Below, piece by piece: positions 1 through 7,638 of a DNA stretch of 47,322 nucleotides. Under the pieces are notes generated by a model. That model worked only from the letters and a program-made list of their open reading frames with translations, was not told the DNA's origin and made no database searches. Source of the DNA: an uncultured Bacillota bacterium (lineage in GTDB: Bacteria; Bacillota_I; Bacilli_A; Erysipelotrichales; Coprobacillaceae); contig CASETM010000107.1 in the NCBI GenBank assembly GCA_949290865.1, positions 1 through 47,322 of the forward strand. The letters run 5' to 3'. The position numbers and the translations under genes are program-made. Within the stretch, counting starts at the first letter, position 1, and each line of letters opens with the position of its first letter.

Positions 1-27
1 AAGGAGGCAAAAAATAAAAGCCCTTAA
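1..27 (+). CDS. Possible C-terminal tail of a TnpB-like protein (partial)
   Basis: Frame 1 reads eight codons (KEAKNKSP) and then TAA at 25-27. Its place directly before IS605-type right-end hairpins is where a tnpB gene normally ends. The rest of the gene is outside the window, so this rests on context only and the tail itself is not diagnostic. Confidence 0.35.
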   Translation, partial: KEAKNKSP

Positions 28-150
28 AGGGCTAGCCAGAAAAGGCGTTGCGGCTGTCAGGCTTCAGAGTGTGAAACACAGCGCAACAGAATGCCCTTCT
101 AGGGCGCGTACATACCACGTCTTTTAGGCGTGGTTATGATACTTTTATGA
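15..150 (+). mobile_element. Right end of an IS200/IS605-type element with reRNA-like hairpins
   Basis: A run of compact hairpins lies here: AGCCCTT-A-AAGGGCT at 19-33, a GTTGCG/CGCAAC pair enclosing about 30 bases, GCCCT-TCT-AGGGC, and a terminal hairpin ACCACGTC-TTTTA-GGCGTGGT at about 114-134. A subterminal imperfect hairpin at the right end is typical of IS200/IS605 elements. In TnpB-coding members, the transcript over the gene's 3' end and right end forms the guide RNA (reRNA/omegaRNA). No transposase is visible because the window starts here. The exact right cleavage site cannot be fixed without a second copy of the element. The family call is inference from structure. Confidence 0.6.
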
Positions 151-192
151 GAAAGAAACTTCTGTTACAATAAGAAACAATGGAGGGAGAAA

Positions 193-1533
193 ATGGAAAA
201 TAAAATTACTCATGGGATTATCTGGAAACAGCTGCTGTTTTTCTTTTTTCCTATCGTGCTTGGTTCACTGTTTCAGCAGATTTATGGTTTGGCGGATACG
301 ATGATCGTTGGACGTTTTATTGGTAAAACTGCTTTGGCCGCCGTTGGCGGATCATCCAGCAGAATTGTCGATTTACTGGTTGGCTTTTTTGTTGGGTTGT
401 CTTCTGGAGCGGCGGTTATCGTAGCGCAGTATCATGGCGCCAATGATACAAAAAAAGTGACAGCTACCATCCAGAGTGCGCTGCTTTTTTGCGTGATATC
501 TGGTTTGCTGGTAACAGTCGCAGGTATTGCTTTGACCAGAAATATGCTGACTTTACTGGCAACACCACTGGATACCATGCCTCAGGCAATGACATATCTG
601 ACGATTTATTTTATGGGAACCGTCTTTAATCTTTTATATAACATGGCCGCTGCGTTACTAAGAGCACTTGGTGATTCGCGAAGACCATTATATGTTTTGA
701 TCATGACCTGTATCCTGAACATCGCTCTGGATCTGTTTTTTGTCGTGACGCTGGATCTGGGAGTTGCAGGAGCAGCTTTGGCAACAATCTTATGTCAGGC
801 TGTCAGCGCGATACTGGTTTTATTGATGCTTTTTAAGACCATTCAGGAGAAATGGAATTTTAGAGCTTGTGAAACAGGATATTTAAAAGATATTTTAAGA
901 TTAGGAATTCCAGTAGCGATGGAATCATTGACATACAGTATGACGAACTCTTTTATTCAGATCTATATCAATATTCTGGGAACCGGTACGATTGCAGCAT
1001 GGTCAGTTGCGGGGAAAATCGATGCTTTCTTTTGGATGTTTATGAATGCTTTCAGTATTGCGGCGACAACTTTTGTTGCGCAAAACTATGGCGCAGGGTT
1101 TATAGATCGAGTTCGCAAAAGTGTTAAGGTGTGTCTGATCATGACTTATATATCCAGTATCGTGATTGCGGGGCTGATTTTGACGTTTATTCAGCCGATT
1201 TTCAGTTTGTTTACAACTGATCAGGAAGTCTTTCAGTATGGTATACAGATAGAGTATTATCTAATGCCTACTTATTTGATTTTTATTATCATTTCCATTA
1301 TTTCAGGTGCGTTTCGCGGGGTTGGAAAGGTCATGGTGCCAATGCTGCTTTCCTGTGGTGGCGTTTGTCTTATTAGGATTGTTTGGCTGACTGTTGCTTT
1401 TCCTGAACATTCAACTTTAAAAACTGTGATGTTCAGCTATCCGCTTTCTTATGTTATTACAGCACTTTTATTTGTGATTTATTACTGGCTGCGTTTTCCT
1501 AAAAATAAGGAGTTGCCAGGCAACTCCTTATAA
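193..1533 (+). CDS. MATE family multidrug/cation efflux transporter
   Basis: This is a 446-residue polytopic membrane protein, the usual MATE length, with about twelve hydrophobic segments. The N-terminal region carries the family pattern of a charged lead into helix 1, then Q-x-x-Y-x-x-A-D-T-x-x-V-G-R near residues 28-41, and GDSRRP after the first half. Such proteins export drugs or metabolites using Na+ or H+ gradients. ATG at 193 follows GGAGGGA at good spacing. It stands alone just inside the IS605-type end, and it converges with the VWA gene: the two stop codons are adjacent, and a terminator for the opposite strand lies within its last codons. The substrate cannot be told from sequence; it resembles the MepA/DinF-like branch. 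Confidence 0.93.
   Translation: MENKITHGIIWKQLLFFFFPIVLGSLFQQIYGLADTMIVGRFIGKTALAAVGGSSSRIVDLLVGFFVGLSSGAAVIVAQYHGANDTKKVTATIQSALLFCVISGLLVTVAGIALTRNMLTLLATPLDTMPQAMTYLTIYFMGTVFNLLYNMAAALLRALGDSRRPLYVLIMTCILNIALDLFFVVTLDLGVAGAALATILCQAVSAILVLLMLFKTIQEKWNFRACETGYLKDILRLGIPVAMESLTYSMTNSFIQIYINILGTGTIAAWSVAGKIDAFFWMFMNAFSIAATTFVAQNYGAGFIDRVRKSVKVCLIMTYISSIVIAGLILTFIQPIFSLFTTDQEVFQYGIQIEYYLMPTYLIFIIISIISGAFRGVGKVMVPMLLSCGGVCLIRIVWLTVAFPEHSTLKTVMFSYPLSYVITALLFVIYYWLRFPKNKELPGNSL
1507..1529 (-). terminator. Rho-independent terminator of the AAA/VWA operon
   Basis: A perfect 11-bp inverted repeat (AAGGAGTTGCC / GGCAACTCCTT) has a one-base centre. Read on the minus strand it is followed by ATTTTT. 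It starts inside the VWA stop region and lies wholly within the 3' coding end of the convergent MATE gene. On the plus strand there is no U-tract behind it. Confidence 0.85.
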
Positions 1534-3381
1534 CGCGATTTCTCTTAATTTTGCAACCAGCTGAGCTGGTAAAGTATTGATATCCTGAATATAAAGTCCA
1601 TGAGGATATGTTTCTTCGATTTTTTTACCAGTCTGGATACCGATGCCAATAACATCGATATCTTTTTCTTTTTTATAAATATGGATCAGCTCATGGATAC
1701 GGTCTACACCATGGGTTTCACCATCTGATAAAACAAAGACAAAACCTTTTCTGTGCCTTTTGAATTGAGAGAGATCTTTGAGTGCTTTTTCTAGTGCGAT
1801 TTCTTCATGCGTTCCTCCAGAAACATGCATATAAAAAATACGTTCTAAAAGTTCACGGCGCAGACATTGCTGGAAGGGAATGATCTCACTCATTTGAACA
1901 CTGTCACCAACAGCCTTGTGGCTTGAAATACAGAATGGAATTTTGAGCGTCTGTAAAACTCTGGCAACTTCATAGCAGCCACGCATCGTATAAATGATTT
2001 TGTCGCCTGACATGGATTCACTGTTATCAACGAGAATGTAAATAAAAAGATCTTTTTTATTACCTTGAATTCTTTCAAAGAAAACACGACCGTCGATCTG
2101 TGCCCGATATAAATTTCGCTGATCTAATTTTCGACCATATTCTTGTTTGTTTTTGGTTCGGTTTTTAGAAGCATACATGATTTCTCTTTTCAGCATTCGT
2201 GCCATTTTGTTGCTACGCTGGATACTTTGATTCAATGAACGCAGGGCAATCTGTCCATAGTCGGTTGGACTTGTTCGCTGCAAGGGAAAAAGAACGATGC
2301 GCTGATCGATCTGACTGTTTTTTATTGATGCACTTAATTTCTTTTCTTTTTGTGCTGCTCGATTCTGTTCTCTTCTGGTCATCTCCTGAAGAGCGCGATA
2401 CTGCTGCTGTTTTTCTTCCTGATTTTCCATCTGTTCGATGCGCTGAAATTCTTCATCAGAAAGATCCAGAGCATATTTGCTGGTTGTTTTTTCACCAGGT
2501 GTCGCATCAGGTGAGCTTTGCATATTGACGGCAATCTCACTTTGCATCGCAGAAAAAAGTGAACTGCCGCTTAGACCTTGAAAATTCTGACTTTGACGAA
2601 TGGTATCCAATATTTCCAGCACGGTTTCATTCATGATGGGTTGACAAAGGTTCAGTATTTCCTGGGCAATTTTCAGACGATCGGCAGTTGTTGGACTTTG
2701 CAGACGTCCTTGAATAGCCAGTTTTCTTATCGCAGGAAAATCCGGATCAAGATAAACAGGTAAATAGATAATACTGTTATGGAGATGATGACGATAGCCA
2801 TAAGTACATATTAGCATGATTTCTTTGATGATCTTATCCATCAGATTGCGCGTGTCATTAACATCTTCTCTTTTTTGAACAAATGAATCCGAGATATGAT
2901 TTCTGGCAAACATCAAAGCAGTCCATGTTTCTGGATGTTCCATTCCAATAGCATTTTCAACGGCACCATCCTCAATAGCTTTAAGCACTAATGGCAAATT
3001 GACATGATAGACATACTGATCAAGCAGATCTTTCAGTTCTTTGGCAGTACGTTCTTTATTTAAAAATTGTCGAGCTGTTTCATTGACCTGTGACAGTAGG
3101 GTTGCCGCTTTGTCGAAACATTGTTTCATCAAAGCGAAATCTGTATATTTGAGTTGGGCAATAGAATGAAAGTTCAATCCCTCCATAAACAGGTCATAGC
3201 CATCCTGGTGCAGCGAGCGAACATAGCGATAGGGAGCTTTACGACCCAGGTGAATCTTAGCATTATGTTGGACCATATCACAAAAATATTGATCATCATC
3301 GCTGAAAATGACTTGAACTGGAAAAGGACAGTAAACACTGGCCTGTTTCTGTAATTTTAAAGCCAGATCAGTTTTATCCAT
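1528..3381 (-). CDS. VWA-domain protein, partner of MoxR-type AAA+ ATPase
   Basis: The protein is about 617 residues. A von Willebrand factor A domain fills the C-terminal third, with a complete MIDAS start (DNSESMSG, first Asp near residue 452), a later Thr in GGTHEE, and SDGETHG. The first ~300 residues are helical and unfamiliar, followed by a charged EQMENQEEKQQQ-type linker. MoxR/VWA pairs act as metal-dependent ATP-driven chaperones that mature or insert cofactors in other complexes; the client here is unknown. A TTG at 3399 could extend the frame, but ATG 3381 sits behind AAGGA and overlaps the upstream stop in ATGGATAA, so translation is coupled to the ATPase gene. The CobT-like layout is inferred from arrangement only. 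Confidence 0.88.
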   Translation of the reverse strand: MDKTDLALKLQKQASVYCPFPVQVIFSDDDQYFCDMVQHNAKIHLGRKAPYRYVRSLHQDGYDLFMEGLNFHSIAQLKYTDFALMKQCFDKAATLLSQVNETARQFLNKERTAKELKDLLDQYVYHVNLPLVLKAIEDGAVENAIGMEHPETWTALMFARNHISDSFVQKREDVNDTRNLMDKIIKEIMLICTYGYRHHLHNSIIYLPVYLDPDFPAIRKLAIQGRLQSPTTADRLKIAQEILNLCQPIMNETVLEILDTIRQSQNFQGLSGSSLFSAMQSEIAVNMQSSPDATPGEKTTSKYALDLSDEEFQRIEQMENQEEKQQQYRALQEMTRREQNRAAQKEKKLSASIKNSQIDQRIVLFPLQRTSPTDYGQIALRSLNQSIQRSNKMARMLKREIMYASKNRTKNKQEYGRKLDQRNLYRAQIDGRVFFERIQGNKKDLFIYILVDNSESMSGDKIIYTMRGCYEVARVLQTLKIPFCISSHKAVGDSVQMSEIIPFQQCLRRELLERIFYMHVSGGTHEEIALEKALKDLSQFKRHRKGFVFVLSDGETHGVDRIHELIHIYKKEKDIDVIGIGIQTGKKIEETYPHGLYIQDINTLPAQLVAKLREIAL

Positions 3382-4990
3382 GACTGAATTCCTTGACAAT
3401 CAGCTCCATGACGGCTGCTGCTGAACCCGTAGTTGCCATGATCTGTTCAATATCTTCCAGATTTTCAATATCATCATCTTCTTCAGCCAGTTCAGAAATG
3501 ATCGTTACTAGGGAAGCGCGAATGACATCGCCATCGAGGTCGACGGTTTTGTTGGCCCAGTTGATCAGTGTTCGCAAATCGATACGCTGTGTTGTTTCGT
3601 TACCAATAGTAGCAATGATATTTTGAAACGCATCAAGCAAAGATGCCATTTTTTCAGCTGTGACAAAATCGACATCGGTTTCTTTAACGATGATCTGTGT
3701 CATTTTTTCAACTGGCAGTCGTGATATTTTGATTTTATTCTGAATGCGTGATTTATGGGAAAGATTCATTTCGTTGGTGCCAGCATAGCCAATGTTCATT
3801 GATTCGGCAAAACGAAAGTTGCGATGAGCATGGATGATTTCTCCATTATCAAGGATCTTTTGTTTGGTTCCATCAAGAACATCATTTAAAGAAGCGATGA
3901 TATCACTGTCAACCATATTGATTTCATCGAAAATAAACATGCCACCGTATTTCATCATTAAAGCCAAAGGACCATATTCAAATACGGTTTCACCATTTCT
4001 TAAGACATATTTTCCAAACAGCGAAGCTTCATCAATGGCCCGGCTGCCAACCATCTTTAAAGAAGGTAAACCAAGGGCACCGGCAACACATAATGTTTTG
4101 GTCGTTTTACCGGTTCCCGAAGGTCCATAGTAAAGACATGACCAGGTTTTGCCACGGTGGAAGGAACGAATCAGATCAAAGTCGTTCATATCCAGATAGT
4201 CACGATTCTGCATATAAAGTTTTTGATTATCAGCAATCGACAGCTGCAGGAAATAAGGCAGTTCTTTGATTTCCTCAGCAGTAAATAAAGGCTGAATATC
4301 TAAAACGGAATAATTTTTGTTAAGCAGCTGCGATAAGGCTGTCTTGTCTTTGACGGTTCTTAGATCATTGCCTTGATGAAAATAATAGCGGTCCATGATT
4401 GCATCAGACATCGTCATGTGTTTATGTTCTAGCAGTTCTACAACCGAATCATAATGCAGAGCCAGATAGCTGTTGTGTTCTAACAGCTGTTTAAGAATGG
4501 CAGTCAGTTGATCAGAGATGCTGTTGATGGCCTGATATTCATTGGCATCCCAGTCTGTTCCCTCTAAATGTTCATTCATGTTTAACTGATACCATAGCTG
4601 ATAAAGCTCTTCATACTGATCTTTTTTATATTCGTTATAAAGAAAGTTAAAGACACATAGCAGCAAAGGATAAATACTGCCGCTGGTTTCGATTCCGGCA
4701 ATCAGCATTTCATCATCAGGAAGATGATATTCTAAATAAAATTCGGTTTTCTGTTGAAAAGAAATAGCGAATAAAATTGTATTCTGATATTTAGTCATGG
4801 TTATCTGGTACTGTTTTTGATGACAGGAAACCAGTCCGGTCATGGCTTTGCTGTTTTCTTTTTTTGCGACATAAGTCGTTCCTTTAATGATATCACCATC
4901 GGTTGGTGAGAAGCCGTATACAATCTGCTGGGCGTTGTAGCCTGGAGAAAGGGAATACGGTTTATACTGTTTTAGTTCATTTAATAACAT
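3374..4990 (-). CDS. MoxR/CobS-like AAA+ ATPase
   Basis: The protein has 538 residues. The AAA+ core occupies about 275-480: Walker A GPSGTGKT near 289, Walker B MFIFDEIN with Asp near 355, then a sensor-like N in GYAGTNEM. The first ~270 residues form a domain I do not recognise. It overlaps the downstream VWA gene by 8 bases, so the two are an operon and probably one complex. ATG 4990 follows AAAGGAGAT. It lacks the short length of classical MoxR (~330 aa) because of the extra N-terminal domain, which may bind the client. A role as ATP-driven remodelling partner of the VWA protein is family knowledge; the actual process is unknown. Confidence 0.88.
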   Translation of the reverse strand: MLLNELKQYKPYSLSPGYNAQQIVYGFSPTDGDIIKGTTYVAKKENSKAMTGLVSCHQKQYQITMTKYQNTILFAISFQQKTEFYLEYHLPDDEMLIAGIETSGSIYPLLLCVFNFLYNEYKKDQYEELYQLWYQLNMNEHLEGTDWDANEYQAINSISDQLTAILKQLLEHNSYLALHYDSVVELLEHKHMTMSDAIMDRYYFHQGNDLRTVKDKTALSQLLNKNYSVLDIQPLFTAEEIKELPYFLQLSIADNQKLYMQNRDYLDMNDFDLIRSFHRGKTWSCLYYGPSGTGKTTKTLCVAGALGLPSLKMVGSRAIDEASLFGKYVLRNGETVFEYGPLALMMKYGGMFIFDEINMVDSDIIASLNDVLDGTKQKILDNGEIIHAHRNFRFAESMNIGYAGTNEMNLSHKSRIQNKIKISRLPVEKMTQIIVKETDVDFVTAEKMASLLDAFQNIIATIGNETTQRIDLRTLINWANKTVDLDGDVIRASLVTIISELAEEDDDIENLEDIEQIMATTGSAAAVMELIVKEFSHG

Positions 4991-5037
4991 TGTCAGATCT
5001 CCTTTGTTTCATTCTATCATGATTAAAGGCGAAAAGA

Positions 5038-5066
5038 AAACAAATCGCACTTAGGACGATTTGTTT
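5038..5066 (-). terminator. Terminator of the Gfo/Idh/MocA gene
   Basis: A ten-pair stem AAACAAATCG / CGATTTGTTT with a nine-base loop is followed on the minus strand by TTCTTTTC. It begins inside the last codons of the oxidoreductase gene. Confidence 0.8.
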
Positions 5067-6019
5067 GATTGCCACTGTTGATAGAACTGGTTAACAAGTT
5101 CTACCGTTTTCAATGTTTTTTTCTCATTCATAATCGGACTTTGCAGCAGTCTCTGTTCAATACAATGGTTGGCATGATTGATTTCATAGACAAATTCACT
5201 GTTATAAGGGAAATTGAAATGATAGTTTTGACCATCATTCATAACGATATCAAACTGATTTGATTTCCAAAAGTTAGGAACGACGATATAGCCATGTTCA
5301 CCATAGAAAACCGCTTCATTCTTTGTCGCAACATTCATCGCAATTGTTGAAGAAACCAGGATCTCCTGATTGAGGACGAGTTGAAAACTGCATATTTCAT
5401 CAGCACCGGTTGGACAGGCAACAGCAGTGCCGCTGATGATCATTTCAGGATCATTAAATAAGTACTGCAGCAGTTCGATCGTGTAGGTTGCACTGCCATA
5501 AAGGGCACCCCCACCCATGTTTAGATCATACATCCAGTGATCATAGTTAAAGCGTCCTGGGAAACTGGCTTTGAATTCAATATATTTAACTTTGCCAATC
5601 ATCTGATTATTAAGGACTTCGCTTATTTTTCTGGTTGTTGGCAGGAAAACAGATTTTTGTCCTTCCATTAAAAAACAGTGATTGCGTTTTGCCAGAGCAA
5701 ACAGTTCTTTGACCTGCTCTGGCTTTAATACAAATGGTTTTTCAACGATGACGTGTTTATGATGTTCCAGGGCGTTTTTGCAGTCGCGGTAATGCCGGCT
5801 GTTAACCGTAGGAACGTAGATGACATCGATATTGTCATCTTCATAGAGTTCTTCGTAGCTACCATAATATTGACTGATATTCAGTTTCTTTGCATGTTCT
5901 CTGGCTTTTTCTAAAGAACGGGAAGCAATAGCAATCACTTCGCCATCATGACTTTCTCTAATACCATTGACAAATCTTTCTACGATGGAAGCGGTACTGA
6001 GTATTCCGTATTTTATCAT
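5051..6019 (-). CDS. Gfo/Idh/MocA family NAD(P)-dependent oxidoreductase
   Basis: The protein has 322 residues, typical for the family. The N-terminal Rossmann fold opens with KYGILSTASI, and the conserved EKP motif, whose Lys is catalytic, lies at 93-95. The C-terminal half is an alpha/beta sheet domain with GGGALYG. Members oxidise or reduce sugars, inositols or related compounds; the substrate is not evident here. The gene stands alone on the minus strand. Its promoter region carries overlapping outward -10 boxes (TTATTATATAATA near 6036-6046) shared with the plus-strand gene at 6087. The start has a weak GGTGAT site. Confidence 0.88.
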   Translation of the reverse strand: MIKYGILSTASIVERFVNGIRESHDGEVIAIASRSLEKAREHAKKLNISQYYGSYEELYEDDNIDVIYVPTVNSRHYRDCKNALEHHKHVIVEKPFVLKPEQVKELFALAKRNHCFLMEGQKSVFLPTTRKISEVLNNQMIGKVKYIEFKASFPGRFNYDHWMYDLNMGGGALYGSATYTIELLQYLFNDPEMIISGTAVACPTGADEICSFQLVLNQEILVSSTIAMNVATKNEAVFYGEHGYIVVPNFWKSNQFDIVMNDGQNYHFNFPYNSEFVYEINHANHCIEQRLLQSPIMNEKKTLKTVELVNQFYQQWQSNKSS

Positions 6020-6086
6020 TTTTTATCACCATTTTTATTATATAATAGAAATAGTGAGATGTAAAAATAAAGTAATGAGGTAATAT

Positions 6087-6290
6087 ATGATAAAATCTAT
6101 TCATGATTCTTCACAAGAAGAAAGACAGAAGCTCATCGATGCATTATTTCAATGTCAAAATGGCAATTGTGACAGCTGTGGCATCTGTCAAGTTTTTAAA
6201 GGAACTTCTCCACAGGCTGTTTATAAAGAGTATATCGAAGGAAAAAAAGAATTTGCTGAAATCACGCAGGAAATGAATCGAAAAAAATGA
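6087..6290 (+). CDS. Small Cys-cluster protein of unknown function
   Basis: This is a 67-residue protein preceded by GAGGTAATAT. Its middle holds four cysteines in a C-x4-C-x2-C-x2-C pattern (CQNGNCDSCGIC), with charged helical flanks, which could bind a metal or an Fe-S cluster. A nitroreductase gene starts 36 bases downstream on the same strand, so the two are likely co-transcribed. I do not recognise the family. It is not a complete ferredoxin, because it lacks the second cluster motif and the fold length. Confidence 0.65.
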   Translation: MIKSIHDSSQEERQKLIDALFQCQNGNCDSCGICQVFKGTSPQAVYKEYIEGKKEFAEITQEMNRKK

Positions 6291-6326
6291 TATGATCGAT
6301 ATGGATAAAGAAAAGAGGACAAAACA

Positions 6327-6821
6327 ATGAAAGAAATATTTCATAGAACAAGTATCAGAAAGTATACAAATCAGGATATCAAAGAAGAAGATATCAGAAC
6401 ACTTTTAAAAGCTGCAATGGCGGCACCATCAGCAGGAAATCAGCAGCCATGGTATTTCTGTGTTGTGACTAATAAAGAACAGATTGAACAGCTAAGTCAA
6501 TGTTCACCATATGCAAACTGTTTAAAACATGCTAAAATAGCGCTTGTAACATGTTATCGACAGGATGTCAAATTTCCTGAGTACTGTCAGATTGATTTAA
6601 GTGCCAGCAATGAAAATATCCTGCTAGCTGCTGACAGCTTAGGTTTGGGAGCGGTCTGGTTAGGGATCGCACCACTGGCAGAAAGGATGACAGCTGTCAA
6701 AAAGGTGTTAAATTTAGAAGATGAACTGTCTGTTTTTTCAATCATTTCTATTGGCTATCCAGCTGAAAGTAAGGTACAGCAGGATAGATACGATGTAAAG
6801 AAAACTCGCTTTTACCGATAG
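6327..6821 (+). CDS. Nitroreductase family FMN-dependent oxidoreductase
   Basis: The protein has 164 residues. The N-terminus carries the FMN phosphate-binding pattern RTSIRKYTNQDI, followed by AAMAAPSAGNQQPWYF, and later LGAVWLGIAP and the usual IGYPAE. It belongs to the short single-domain nitroreductases that use NAD(P)H to reduce quinones, flavins or nitro compounds. AGAGGA precedes ATG 6327. It sits between the Cys-cluster protein and a HAD phosphatase, and all three probably share a transcript. The physiological substrate is unknown. Confidence 0.9.
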   Translation: MKEIFHRTSIRKYTNQDIKEEDIRTLLKAAMAAPSAGNQQPWYFCVVTNKEQIEQLSQCSPYANCLKHAKIALVTCYRQDVKFPEYCQIDLSASNENILLAADSLGLGAVWLGIAPLAERMTAVKKVLNLEDELSVFSIISIGYPAESKVQQDRYDVKKTRFYR

Positions 6822-6857
6822 GATGATACCTGAAAAGGCAGAACAAAGGAGATGGAC

Positions 6858-7520
6858 ATGATAAAAATAGTTTTGATAGACGTTGATGATACTTTACTTG
6901 ATTTTCAGAAATGTTCCTACACATCATTGAGTGAAGCGTTTCGTGTATGCGGGATTGAATTTGAAGATCGCTATCAGGATGTTTTTGTAGAAATTAATGC
7001 AGAATTATGGAAACAGTTTGAAAGGAAAGAGATTACTGAAGAAAGGCTTTTTGAAATCCGATTTCAGTTGATCTTTGCAGCTTTGGGGATTGGAGGAGAT
7101 AGTGCCCTGGCGGAAAAGACTTTCAGAAAACAGCTGGGACTCAGTCATGAAGTTATGGCAGGTGCAGAAGATATGCTCGAATATTTATCTAAAAAATATG
7201 ATCTGTATATCGTCAGCAATTCTCAGTATCAAAGACAAGTCAATCGTTTAAAGCTGGCTAAACTGGATCATTATTTCAAGGATATCTTTACTTCAGGAAA
7301 GATGAATGCGGTGAAACCGGAATATGATTTTTTTGAAGCGTGTTTCCAGGCTATGGGCTATCCGCAAAAAGAGGAGGTTGCTTTGATTGGTGATTCTTTC
7401 ACGGCTGATATTCAGGGGGCATTGAACTATGGTATCATGCCTGTCTGGCTGCATCAGGGGAAAGAGGATATTGATGTCATTCAGGTGCAGACGTTAGCAG
7501 AAGTGAAAAATTATTTATAA
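6858..7520 (+). CDS. HAD-superfamily hydrolase (YjjG/YfnB-like)
   Basis: The protein has 220 residues. HAD motif I is DVDDT with the nucleophile Asp at 8 and the acid Asp at 10, motif II is near IVSNSQ, and motif IV is GDSFTADI close to the C-terminus. The helical cap between motifs I and II resembles the YjjG/YfnB group of non-canonical nucleotide or noncanonical-base phosphatases. An ATG at 6852 lies one base behind AGGAG, too close to be used, while ATG 6858 has proper spacing and gives MIKIVLID. It is the last gene of a short run ending in a terminator. Confidence 0.87.
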   Translation: MIKIVLIDVDDTLLDFQKCSYTSLSEAFRVCGIEFEDRYQDVFVEINAELWKQFERKEITEERLFEIRFQLIFAALGIGGDSALAEKTFRKQLGLSHEVMAGAEDMLEYLSKKYDLYIVSNSQYQRQVNRLKLAKLDHYFKDIFTSGKMNAVKPEYDFFEACFQAMGYPQKEEVALIGDSFTADIQGALNYGIMPVWLHQGKEDIDVIQVQTLAEVKNYL

Positions 7521-7526
7521 AATGAG

Positions 7527-7553
7527 ATCGAAATGACTTCGGTCTTTTTTTGT
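7527..7553 (+). terminator. Terminator after the HAD hydrolase gene
   Basis: AGATCGAA and TTCGGTCT pair, with one G-T pair, around a five-base loop and are followed by a run of T. Confidence 0.8.
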
Positions 7554-7638
7554 TGAAAAGTAGAGAAACGGTTGTAGGGATTGCTTTTTATTTTGTGATT
7601 TATTTATAATATAAATATCAGTAAGGGAGTTGAAGGAA

